Of a stretch of 9,253 nucleotides of DNA, positions 1-6,096 are shown piece after piece (position 1 is the first letter of the stretch; every line of letters begins with the position of its first letter). A model generated the notes under the pieces. The model was given only the letters and a program-made list of their open reading frames with translations, ran no database searches and was not told where the DNA came from. The stretch lies in NCBI GenBank assembly GCA_021785315.1, contig JAJYFX010000045.1, positions 1-9,253 on the forward strand. Direction: 5' to 3'. This DNA comes from Actinomycetes bacterium (GTDB taxonomy: Bacteria; Actinomycetota; Acidimicrobiia; Acidimicrobiales; Acidimicrobiaceae). A program made the position numbers and the translations under genes.

Positions 1-84
1 GAAATGCTTTTCCACGTAAGAGTTGTAAGCAGTGCAGAATTCAATAATTGGCTAACTTCGCAGCAGCAAAAGGTGACGGCATGA
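1..84 (+). CDS. ctaC: Cytochrome c oxidase subunit II, C-terminal end only (partial, 5' cut by window)
   Basis: Frame 1 is open from the first base to a TGA at 82-84 and encodes 27 residues, beginning [18 protein letters not shown] and ending QKVTA. This looks like the C-terminus of subunit II: the CuA domain ends in a His-x-x-Met element followed by a beta strand (LFHVRVVS) and then a short helix of the 'EFxxWL' kind. If so, the Met encoded at 4-6 is the CuA methionine ligand; the Cys and His ligands would lie before the window. In the family this subunit takes electrons from cytochrome c and passes them through CuA to subunit I. The stop codon overlaps the ctaD start as ATGA, the arrangement of a coupled operon. 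The call rests on a short tail plus position directly before ctaD, so it is strong by context but not by domain. Confidence 0.82.
   Translation, partial: EMLFHVRVVSSAEFNNWLTSQQQKVTA
71..76 (+). promoter_or_regulatory. Ribosome binding site that decides the ctaD start
   Basis: AGGTGA lies five to six bases before the ATG at 81, inside the last codons of ctaC. No comparable purine-rich site precedes the in-frame TTG at 48, which also lies inside the ctaC reading frame. This supports ATG 81 as the ctaD start. Confidence 0.6.
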
Positions 85-1790
85 CAATCATTGATGAGGA
101 AATTGGTGCCCCTCCTGGCGGTCAAGCCCATCACGACGAAGAGCCAAAAGGCGTTCTTCTCTGGCTAACCTCAACCGACCACAAGATCATCGGCAAGAGC
201 TACATGTACACGTCTCTGGTGTTCTTCATTATCGCCGGAGCGCTTGCAATGCTGATTAGAACTCAGCTGTTCGCACCCAACAATCACTTTGTCTCTCAGC
301 AGACCTACAACGAGCTCTTTACTATCCACGGCTCAATGATGCTGTATCTGTTTGCCGGCCCATTTGCATTCGGTGGATTTGCGAACTACCTCCTTCCTCT
401 GCAAATTGGTGCGCCGGATATGGCCTTCCCCCGTCTCAATGCCTTGTCCTACTGGTTATATCTCACTGGCGGGATCAGTATGCTGCTTGGCTTTCTCACC
501 GCCTCGGGCGCTGCGGCATTTGGTTGGGTCTCTTATGCGCCGCTATCGAACGCGACCAACTCTCCCGGCGCCGGCCCGGACCTTTGGATCGTCTCGATAA
601 TGCTGGTTGGATTTTCGGGTATATTTACTGCCGTCAACCTGGTCACCACCACCTTTTATTTGCGTGCCCCTGGACTGACAATGTTCAGGATGCCGATCTT
701 TGTTTGGAACATGCTTGTAACTGGACTCTTGATTTTGATCGCATTTCCCGTTCTGACCGCTGCGCTGATAATGCTCTATGCTGACCGGCACCTGGGGACC
801 CACATCTATTCGGTGGCCGGGGGAGGCATGCCGGTATTATGGCAGAACTTGTTCTGGTTCTTTGGACACCCCGAGGTTTACATTCTTGCGCTGCCATTTT
901 TTGGAATGGTGAGCGAAATTATTCCGGTATTTTCAAGGAAGCCCGTATTCGGGTACAAGGGCCTGGTCTTTGCGACTTTGGCAATCGCAGGTCTTTCGAC
1001 TGGCGTGTGGGCGCACCACATGTTCACCACAGGTACGGTGCTGCTGCCATTCTTCAGCGCACTGTCGCTCTTGATCGCGGTGCCAACAGGAATAAAGATA
1101 TTTACCTGGATTGGAACGATGTGGGGCGGCCAGGTGGAGTTCAAGACGCCCATGCTGTTTGCGATAGGATTTATCGTTGTTTTTACAATGGGTGGAATTA
1201 CCGGCGTTTTGCTGGCGTCCCCTCCGATTGACTTTGCGACCCACGATACCTACTTCGTAGTAGCCCACTTCCACCAGGTGCTGATTGGAACCACGGTGTT
1301 CGCCGGATTTGGCGGATTCTTTTACTGGTATCCCAAGCTGACCGGCCGAATGTTCCGCGAAGGCCTGGCAAAGCTGCAGTTCTGGTTGATATTTATCGGT
1401 TTCAATGTGACATTTCTTCCGCAATACCTTCTGGGTTTGAAAGGCATGCCTCGACGTATCGCCGAATATCTTCCAGCTGACCATTTCACGACTCTAAACA
1501 GGATCTCCTCAATTGGCGCTTACATCACTGGACTAGCATTCATTGTCTGGATGGTAAACATGTGGATCTCGTGGAGAAAGCCGATTCCAGCATCTGCGAA
1601 TCCATGGGACGGCCACACCCTGGAGTGGGCGGCAGATTCTCCACCCTCGCACCACAATTTTGAAAAGCTCCCCCCAATTAGGTCTCAACGTCCCGTATGG
1701 GATATGAACCATCCAGAAGAAGCCGATCACAAAGTAACCCACAATGGCAAGAAGGCTGAGAATATCGAGAAATCGGAGAAATCTCGATGA
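81..1790 (+). CDS. ctaD: Cytochrome c oxidase subunit I (aa3-type haem-copper oxidase)
   Basis: Catalytic subunit of the terminal oxidase: it reduces O2 to water at a haem a3-CuB centre and pumps protons across the cytoplasmic membrane. Counting from ATG 81 (569 residues) the expected ligands are present: His83 (TIHGSMM) and His398 for haem a, His396 for haem a3, and His263, His312 and His313 for CuB. Tyr267 is placed to form the His-Tyr crosslink. HPEVY (263-267) carries Glu265 of the D channel, whose entry is marked by Asp113 and Asn120; Lys339 (GIKIF) marks the K channel. This is the pattern of A1-type oxidases. His388-Asp389 and Arg458-Arg459 match the Mg/propionate region. About twelve membrane helices run from residue 40 to 500, followed by a hydrophilic tail. 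A TTG at 48 would add 11 residues, but ATG 81 has a good ribosome site and overlaps the ctaC stop (ATGA), so I prefer it. It overlaps ctaF by four bases. No ctaE (subunit III) fusion or adjacent ctaE is seen. Confidence 0.97.
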   Translation: MTIIDEEIGAPPGGQAHHDEEPKGVLLWLTSTDHKIIGKSYMYTSLVFFIIAGALAMLIRTQLFAPNNHFVSQQTYNELFTIHGSMMLYLFAGPFAFGGFANYLLPLQIGAPDMAFPRLNALSYWLYLTGGISMLLGFLTASGAAAFGWVSYAPLSNATNSPGAGPDLWIVSIMLVGFSGIFTAVNLVTTTFYLRAPGLTMFRMPIFVWNMLVTGLLILIAFPVLTAALIMLYADRHLGTHIYSVAGGGMPVLWQNLFWFFGHPEVYILALPFFGMVSEIIPVFSRKPVFGYKGLVFATLAIAGLSTGVWAHHMFTTGTVLLPFFSALSLLIAVPTGIKIFTWIGTMWGGQVEFKTPMLFAIGFIVVFTMGGITGVLLASPPIDFATHDTYFVVAHFHQVLIGTTVFAGFGGFFYWYPKLTGRMFREGLAKLQFWLIFIGFNVTFLPQYLLGLKGMPRRIAEYLPADHFTTLNRISSIGAYITGLAFIVWMVNMWISWRKPIPASANPWDGHTLEWAADSPPSHHNFEKLPPIRSQRPVWDMNHPEEADHKVTHNGKKAENIEKSEKSR

Positions 1791-2179
1791 AAAGCGAACG
1801 CGGCGTCTACATGGTTGTCGGGATCTTCTTTTTTGCAATCATGGTGATTTATTTTCTGTGGTCCGGCGAGGCTGGCGGGTCTATCATGCTTTTTGCAGCT
1901 GCCGGACTCGGAATTATGCCGGGCCTTTACTTTAGCTGGTGGGTTCGCAGGATGCCCTTGCGGCCCGAAGACCGTCCAGAGGCGACTCTGGCTGAGGGTT
2001 CGGGAGCGGTTGGCGCATTTCCGTCTAATACCATCTGGCCTTTTGTATTAGGAATGGGCTCCGCACTTACGGCGCTGAGCCTGGTGTTTGGGGTATGGTT
2101 GGCAGTGGTGGGTCTCAGCTTCATTATTTCGACAGTCCTTAATGTAACGCTTGAGTCGCGGCGTGGAGGTTCCGTCTAG
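1787..2179 (+). CDS. ctaF: Cytochrome c oxidase subunit IV, actinobacterial CtaF type
   Basis: A 130-residue membrane protein with four hydrophobic segments, at about residues 8-25, 31-52, 82-101 and 102-120, in two hairpins. A polar loop between them contains a run ending [11 protein letters not shown] before an aromatic-Pro pair (IWPF). That loop resembles the 'EGAGELGxFxPxSWWP' region of the small actinobacterial oxidase subunit IV family. The subunit packs against the aa3 oxidase core in the actinobacterial cytochrome bcc-aa3 supercomplex; it carries no known cofactor and its exact task is not settled. The ATG overlaps the ctaD stop as ATGA, and GGAG at 1775-1778 sits eight bases upstream, so translation is probably coupled to ctaD. 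A start at the ATG at 1811 is possible but would cut into the first helix. Size and context are typical of the family. Confidence 0.9.
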   Translation: MKSERGVYMVVGIFFFAIMVIYFLWSGEAGGSIMLFAAAGLGIMPGLYFSWWVRRMPLRPEDRPEATLAEGSGAVGAFPSNTIWPFVLGMGSALTALSLVFGVWLAVVGLSFIISTVLNVTLESRRGGSV

Positions 2180-2279
2180 CGCAGACCTTTCAGCGCCATT
2201 GGAGATAATTCAGGCGATGCAGATCCTAACGCGATCAATTCTCAGCAAATTATTGGCATGAAGAGCTAGGGTTCTACAG

Positions 2280-2936
2280 ATGAGCAGCATCGCGAACTAC
2301 ATCTTTACACTTCACGGCTGGCTGGTCCTGCTCCTGGTCTTCCTGCTTCCTGCTGCAGAGGCCTCTATTTTTCTTGGATTTATTTTTCCGGGAGAGACTG
2401 TGGTCATCGTGGCGGGAGTGCTTGCCTTTGAACACCGGGAGTCGCTGGTCTTGATAATGCTGGCCGCATCAGCGGGTGCAATCATTGGAGACAGCATAGG
2501 TTATTTTATTGGTAAGAAATGGGGCCGATCATTGATCAACAACAGGCTCTCCCATTTCGTGAAGCCGGCGCATCTAGCTCGCGCAGAAGAGTTCATGGTG
2601 CGCAGGGGTGGTCCTGGCGTTTTTGTGGGGCGTTTTACCACCAGTCTCAGGGTGTTGGTTCCCGGCATCTCCGGTGTGGCCGGAATGAGATATCGGACCT
2701 TCATTATCTTCAATGTGACGGGCGGAATCGCCTGGGCTGTTTCGATGGCGTTGCTGGGCTATTTTGCCGGCCAAAGCTACAAGCAGGTGGAAAAGGTGGT
2801 TGGAGATATATCCTATGTCCTGCTTGGACTGGTGCTTGTTGCAATTGTCGGCTTCGTTGTCTATAGGAAGCGCCGCGAAAGGGCAATAGATGAGAGCTAC
2901 GAAGCAAAGATGAAGAAGAACGAGAGTTCAACTTAG
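2280..2936 (+). CDS. DedA-family (SNARE-associated / VTT domain) integral membrane protein
   Basis: A 218-residue membrane protein. Hallmarks of the DedA family are visible in order: a hydrophobic N-terminal segment (13-34); FPGETVV with Glu39; GDSIGYFIGKKWG (70-82); and the Arg-bearing stretch GRFTTSLRVLVPG (117-129, Arg118 and Arg124). Then come a helix with Gly-Gly-Ile-Ala-Trp (148-152), a last membrane segment (180-195) and a basic then mixed-charge tail. Family members affect membrane potential, pH tolerance and envelope integrity, and some recycle undecaprenyl phosphate across the membrane; which of these applies here cannot be told. It starts 100 bases after ctaF with a modest ribosome site (TAGGG, eight bases upstream), so it could be a distal gene of the oxidase operon or separately transcribed. 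It converges with the glycosyltransferase, leaving 20 bases between stop codons and no clear terminator. Confidence 0.9.
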   Translation: MSSIANYIFTLHGWLVLLLVFLLPAAEASIFLGFIFPGETVVIVAGVLAFEHRESLVLIMLAASAGAIIGDSIGYFIGKKWGRSLINNRLSHFVKPAHLARAEEFMVRRGGPGVFVGRFTTSLRVLVPGISGVAGMRYRTFIIFNVTGGIAWAVSMALLGYFAGQSYKQVEKVVGDISYVLLGLVLVAIVGFVVYRKRRERAIDESYEAKMKKNESST

Positions 2937-2956
2937 GAGAGGCTCCGCTCCGCTAT

Positions 2957-3859
2957 CTATTTCCGGAGGCGTCTTCGTATCCTGAGCGACAGAAATGGGA
3001 TCAGATATGTCCAGGCCGCCGATGGGAGTTGGGGACCAAGCCCAGCTCTGATTGCAGAAACAATGCACGTCTTTGCCCCCTTTGCATCTTTGAGCAACAG
3101 GAAGCCTACGAGGTAGCGCAAATAATGCCAGGCCCAGATCTTCTTGAACAGTCTCGGGTTGATGGACATTTCATCTGATTCGCGTGCCATCATCTTTTGC
3201 ATGGCGAGCATCAGCCGTACCAGGTTCTTTGAGTACCCGCTCTCACTATTGCGGTAAAGGACAAGCGGCTCCTCGATTAGTACAATTTCTCCCAGTTTTG
3301 AAAGGCGCAGCCACATATCCCAGTCTTCCGCTCCGTCAAGCTCGCTTCGAAAGCCGCCTAGTTGATCAAGCTGCGCCCGGCGGGCGATTACGGTTGAGGT
3401 TTGGAAGCGATTGAGCACCAGGATCTCCGAGGTCCAAAGTTTCTTGGTTGAGACTTCGGCTGGCCTGGCTTTCTGGGAATCCAACAACGGCCTTGCAGTT
3501 TCTGTCCAGTTGGAAGCGATTAGAACTGCTTTAGGATTTCTATCAATCTCACTCAACTGGATTTCAGTTTTGTCGTTCGCCCAGTTGTCATCGGCGTCAA
3601 GGAAGGCTATCCACTCTGACTTCGCATTCTTGATTCCCAGGTTCCTGGCGGAGGAAGGCCCTCCGTTATGTTTTTTGATCAGGCGCACTTCCGGAAAGTT
3701 CGAAGTGACTATTGCGCACGTGTTATCGCTCGATTCGTCGTCGATCACTAAGACCTCGTCAGGCGGGACGCTCTGGGAGTACACAGATTCCAATGCGCCT
3801 TTTATAGTTTCCTGTGAGTTGTAGGTGGGAATAACTACGCTGACAGTTGGTCTGGACAT
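2957..3859 (-). CDS. Family 2 (GT-A fold) glycosyltransferase
   Basis: A 300-residue cytoplasmic-type protein of the GT2 family, which transfers a sugar from a nucleotide donor. From Met1 it opens with SVVIPTYN (7-14). Asp40-Asp41 (VLVIDDESSDNT) match the nucleotide-binding acidic pair. NGGPSSARNLGI (65-76) is followed by the metal-binding DADD (88-91) and a catalytic-region GAEDWDMWLRL (177-187). There is no clear membrane anchor; a mildly hydrophobic segment lies at about 243-256 and the C-terminus is strongly basic (RIRRRLRK), suggesting membrane-surface contact. Donor and acceptor cannot be read from the sequence; proteins of this class usually build polysaccharide or glycolipid, and the murE neighbour fits an envelope role. 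The frame is open upstream to a TTG at 3889, adding 10 residues, but neither start has a strong ribosome site. I chose the ATG because GT2 proteins normally begin a few residues before the first beta strand. Confidence 0.9.
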   Translation of the reverse strand: MSRPTVSVVIPTYNSQETIKGALESVYSQSVPPDEVLVIDDESSDNTCAIVTSNFPEVRLIKKHNGGPSSARNLGIKNAKSEWIAFLDADDNWANDKTEIQLSEIDRNPKAVLIASNWTETARPLLDSQKARPAEVSTKKLWTSEILVLNRFQTSTVIARRAQLDQLGGFRSELDGAEDWDMWLRLSKLGEIVLIEEPLVLYRNSESGYSKNLVRLMLAMQKMMARESDEMSINPRLFKKIWAWHYLRYLVGFLLLKDAKGAKTCIVSAIRAGLGPQLPSAAWTYLIPFLSLRIRRRLRK

Positions 3860-4028
3860 AAGTTGATTTGGACTACCATCGGCGGCCAACTCTAATGTTG
3901 GAAGCCGTGGCCTTCCCGCTCCTTTTTGCTGCGAAGGCGAAATGTCGATATTAGCTAAATTGTCTGGATTATTTCTATTCCTGTAAATCCTACCATCGCG
4001 TATTTAAGGCAAATGACGCATCCCGACA

Positions 4029-4074
4029 GCGCGCACCATTCGTGGGGAGCCTTGGTCTCAGAGAACCTGCGCGC
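4029..4074. repeat. GC-rich inverted repeat in the murE-glycosyltransferase gap
   Basis: GCGCGCA at 4029-4035 can pair with TGCGCGC at 4068-4074, a 7-bp GC stem enclosing 32 bases. GCGCGC is itself palindromic, so the two copies could also pair within themselves or with a second molecule. It lies in the 256 bases between murE and the glycosyltransferase. Neither strand shows a T-run after the stem, so it is not a standard intrinsic terminator. The rest of the gap shows no gene and no promoter I would defend. Confidence 0.3.
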
Positions 4075-4115
4075 AATTGTGACAAGTTTCTGGCGAGTTG
4101 GCAATTTATAGGGCT

Positions 4116-5621
4116 TCACCTTGCGGCGTAGGCGCGATCTTGCGAATTGGCTAAGCCCAAAGTCTTCACCGCTTGTTTTGCTGCCTCGACATCATCCAGA
4201 AGGATCTTGCGGTTGCCTATCCTCAGACTCTTCTCGTGGCCGCGCCCGACGATGAGCACTGTGTCATTTTCCGAAGCCGAGCTGATGGCAAGACCGATTG
4301 CCTTCTCTCGGTCCAATTCGACAGAGATTCGGCCTTCAGGAACGTCAATAGTGCCGGCAATCAGCTGTTCGACAATTGTCGTAGGGTCTTCGTCGCCCGG
4401 CGAATCAACGGTGAGAATCACGTGATTTGCGGTTGCAAGGGCTCTGCCGAGCTCTGGTCTCTTGAGCCTGTCCCGGCCCCCTCTTGCCCCGGCAACTATG
4501 TAAACCTCGGAGTTTAACGGAGCAAGTGATCTGGCCGTTTCAATCAGCGACCTGATAGCTCCTGGCGTGTGGGCATAGTCGACGATGACCTCGATCTGTT
4601 GGCCGAGTTCAATTCTCTGGAATCGCCCGGACACGCTTTCGCAACTCATGATTCCTGCAAGAGCGGCTTTTGTGTCCATTCCCAACAGGTGCAGAGCCAG
4701 GAAGGCAGCTGCCGCATTTTGAGCATTGCAAGCACCGACGATAGGAGAGAAGATGTCGGTGCATACGTCGGGTCCTTTTAGAGTGAACAATGTTCCATCA
4801 TGGGTGATCCTGATGTCCTGGATACGATAGTCGGCAAGTGTTGAGCTACCAAATGTCACGGATGGAACCTGCATCTGATGGCTGAGCCGAAGTCCCCACT
4901 CGTCATCTACGCAAATCAAAGCCTTTTTGCACCTGGTTGGTTCAAATAGCCGCGCCTTGGTGGCGAAGTACTGCTCGATGGTTCCGTGATAATCGAGATG
5001 CTCGGGCGACAAATTTGTGAATATGCCCAGCTCGAACTGGGTTCCGTCGATCCGGTGCTGGTCGATCCCGTGTGACGAGACCTCCATGACTGCCACTTCC
5101 ACGTTGTGCTTTAACATTTCCCTAAGGGAATATTGAAGTGATGGAGCTTCAGGGGTGGTGAAAATCGCGGGAATCGATTGGCCATTGATTTTCGTCTCTA
5201 TGGTGCCTATCAAGCCGGACTTAATTCCAGCGTGCTCGAGAGCATTCTCAAGCATGTAGGAGGTGGTTGTCTTACCGTTTGTTCCAGTTATTCCGATGAC
5301 CTTCATCTTGGATGAAGGCACTCCATAAACCAGCGAGGAGACCGTTCCCAGAGCGTGGCGCACTGAGGGAACGATAAGCTGAGGCAGTTCGATTGGAAGC
5401 TCGCGGGTGACCATGAGCAAGCTTGCGCCGTTTTCGACGGCTTCCTCTGCGAAATCGTGACCGTCGAGGCGGCTCCCCTTCATTGCCGTGAACATATCGC
5501 CGGGATTGACCAGACGGGAATCACTTGCTATACCGCGCACTTCCACGTCTGGACCTATCGTCCGTGCTCCCGGTATTTGATTGGCAAGCTGCGAAAGCGA
5601 ATAACTCAATTGTCCAACCAC
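4116..5621 (-). CDS. murE: MurE-type UDP-MurNAc-tripeptide synthetase with a non-DNPR specificity loop
   Basis: A 501-residue cytoplasmic Mur ligase, the size usual for MurE, which adds the third amino acid to UDP-MurNAc-L-Ala-D-Glu using ATP. The N-terminal MurE domain is plain (SDSRLVNPGDMFTAMKG, 33-49; DGHDF, 53-57). The ATP loop is GTNGKTTT (113-120) and the substrate motif TTPEAP lies at 155-160. EVSSHG (180-185), EHLDYHGT (207-214), the presumed carbamylated Lys222, YAHTP (349-353), GGRDRLKRP (381-389) and GRGHE (459-463) follow. Where meso-diaminopimelate enzymes have DNPR, this one has DSPG (406-409), lacking the Arg that binds the second carboxylate. The acidic Glu463 that also contacts diaminopimelate is kept. 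The added residue is therefore uncertain, and a paralogue or relative with another substrate is possible. The start is GTG at 5621 with GAAGAG seven bases upstream. It is isolated from other dcw genes. Confidence 0.88.
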   Translation of the reverse strand: MVGQLSYSLSQLANQIPGARTIGPDVEVRGIASDSRLVNPGDMFTAMKGSRLDGHDFAEEAVENGASLLMVTRELPIELPQLIVPSVRHALGTVSSLVYGVPSSKMKVIGITGTNGKTTTSYMLENALEHAGIKSGLIGTIETKINGQSIPAIFTTPEAPSLQYSLREMLKHNVEVAVMEVSSHGIDQHRIDGTQFELGIFTNLSPEHLDYHGTIEQYFATKARLFEPTRCKKALICVDDEWGLRLSHQMQVPSVTFGSSTLADYRIQDIRITHDGTLFTLKGPDVCTDIFSPIVGACNAQNAAAAFLALHLLGMDTKAALAGIMSCESVSGRFQRIELGQQIEVIVDYAHTPGAIRSLIETARSLAPLNSEVYIVAGARGGRDRLKRPELGRALATANHVILTVDSPGDEDPTTIVEQLIAGTIDVPEGRISVELDREKAIGLAISSASENDTVLIVGRGHEKSLRIGNRKILLDDVEAAKQAVKTLGLANSQDRAYAAR

Positions 5622-5700
5622 TCTTGTGCTCTTCGGGAAATTTCTTATAGTCGTATTCTTATCTGTGCTGTATGAGATGAGGATGAAGATGTGGAAATCG

Positions 5701-5719
5701 GTCTGGTATTTATCCAGAC
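5701..5719. repeat. Perfect inverted repeat upstream of murE
   Basis: GTCTGG, seven bases TATTTAT, then CCAGAC: perfect 6-bp arms, 80-98 bases before the murE start on the - strand and about 190 bases past the tRNA-Arg gene. It could be an operator or a hairpin in the murE leader. No T-run follows on either strand. The surrounding 290 bases between murE and the tRNA gene hold no other gene that I can support. Confidence 0.35.
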
Positions 5720-5911
5720 AACAAAGTCTTTCATATCGCGGCTGCGTTGTCAGCCCATCAAGGGCGGTAGGGCTAAATTCTGCTCGTGGCGAGGAGCGAA
5801 AGGCGGCACATGAGCGGATGCGATAGCGGGCATCACTAGCTTTCCGTGCAATCTGAGGCTTTTCTGCGGAAATGCCGGTGGTACCTCTAGGCTAGCTAAT
5901 TAAGAAATTTG

Positions 5912-5983
5912 CGCCCTCGACAGGATTCGAACCTGCGCACCCGGCTCCGGAGGCCGGTGCTCTATCCCCTGAGCTACGAGGGC
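5912..5983 (-). tRNA. tRNA-Arg (anticodon CCG)
   Basis: On the - strand a full cloverleaf of 72 bases can be drawn. The acceptor stem is GCCCTCG/CGAGGGC with discriminator G. The D arm is GCTC/GAGC with an 8-base loop. The anticodon arm is CCGGC, loop CTCCGGA, GCCGG, giving anticodon CCG (plus-strand 5948-5950), which reads the Arg codon CGG. A 4-base variable loop precedes the T arm, GCAGG-TTCGAAT-CCTGT. The ArgRS identity features C35 and an A at about position 20 of the D loop are present. The 3' CCA is not encoded; the bases after the discriminator are CAAATTT. It is divergent from argS across 113 bases. Confidence 0.97.
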
Positions 5984-6096
5984 ACATTAGCCAGAGTAGT
6001 GTGGCGAATTCGACCTTCGTCACGGTGCGGACAAGGTATTGATCGAGAATTGATTCCTACGATGGGTTTGAGGTGTTTTGAAAAGGTGGCGGTCAG

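Noticed and set aside
48..80. TTG start adding 11 residues to ctaD
   Set aside because: It lies inside the ctaC reading frame, has no good ribosome site, and ATG 81 has both a ribosome site and the ATGA overlap.
933..1484. 183-codon open frame on the - strand
   Set aside because: It is antisense to the strongly conserved ctaD core, with a composition lacking any recognisable domain.
2217..2261. 14-codon open frame between ctaF and dedA
   Set aside because: Very short, with no hydrophobic or conserved pattern; expected by chance.
2936..2968. Short hairpins between the convergent dedA and glycosyltransferase genes (such as CTCCG with CGGAG)
   Set aside because: Stems are only 4-5 bp with no T-run, and part lies inside the glycosyltransferase coding end; not a supportable terminator.
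3860..3960. Promoter for the glycosyltransferase (TAATAT on the - strand)
   Set aside because: No matching -35 element at a proper distance; AT-rich spacer alone is not enough.
5626..5826. 66-codon + strand open frame in the murE-tRNA gap
   Set aside because: No recognisable domain, it begins just upstream of the murE start on the opposite strand, and no convincing ribosome site was seen.
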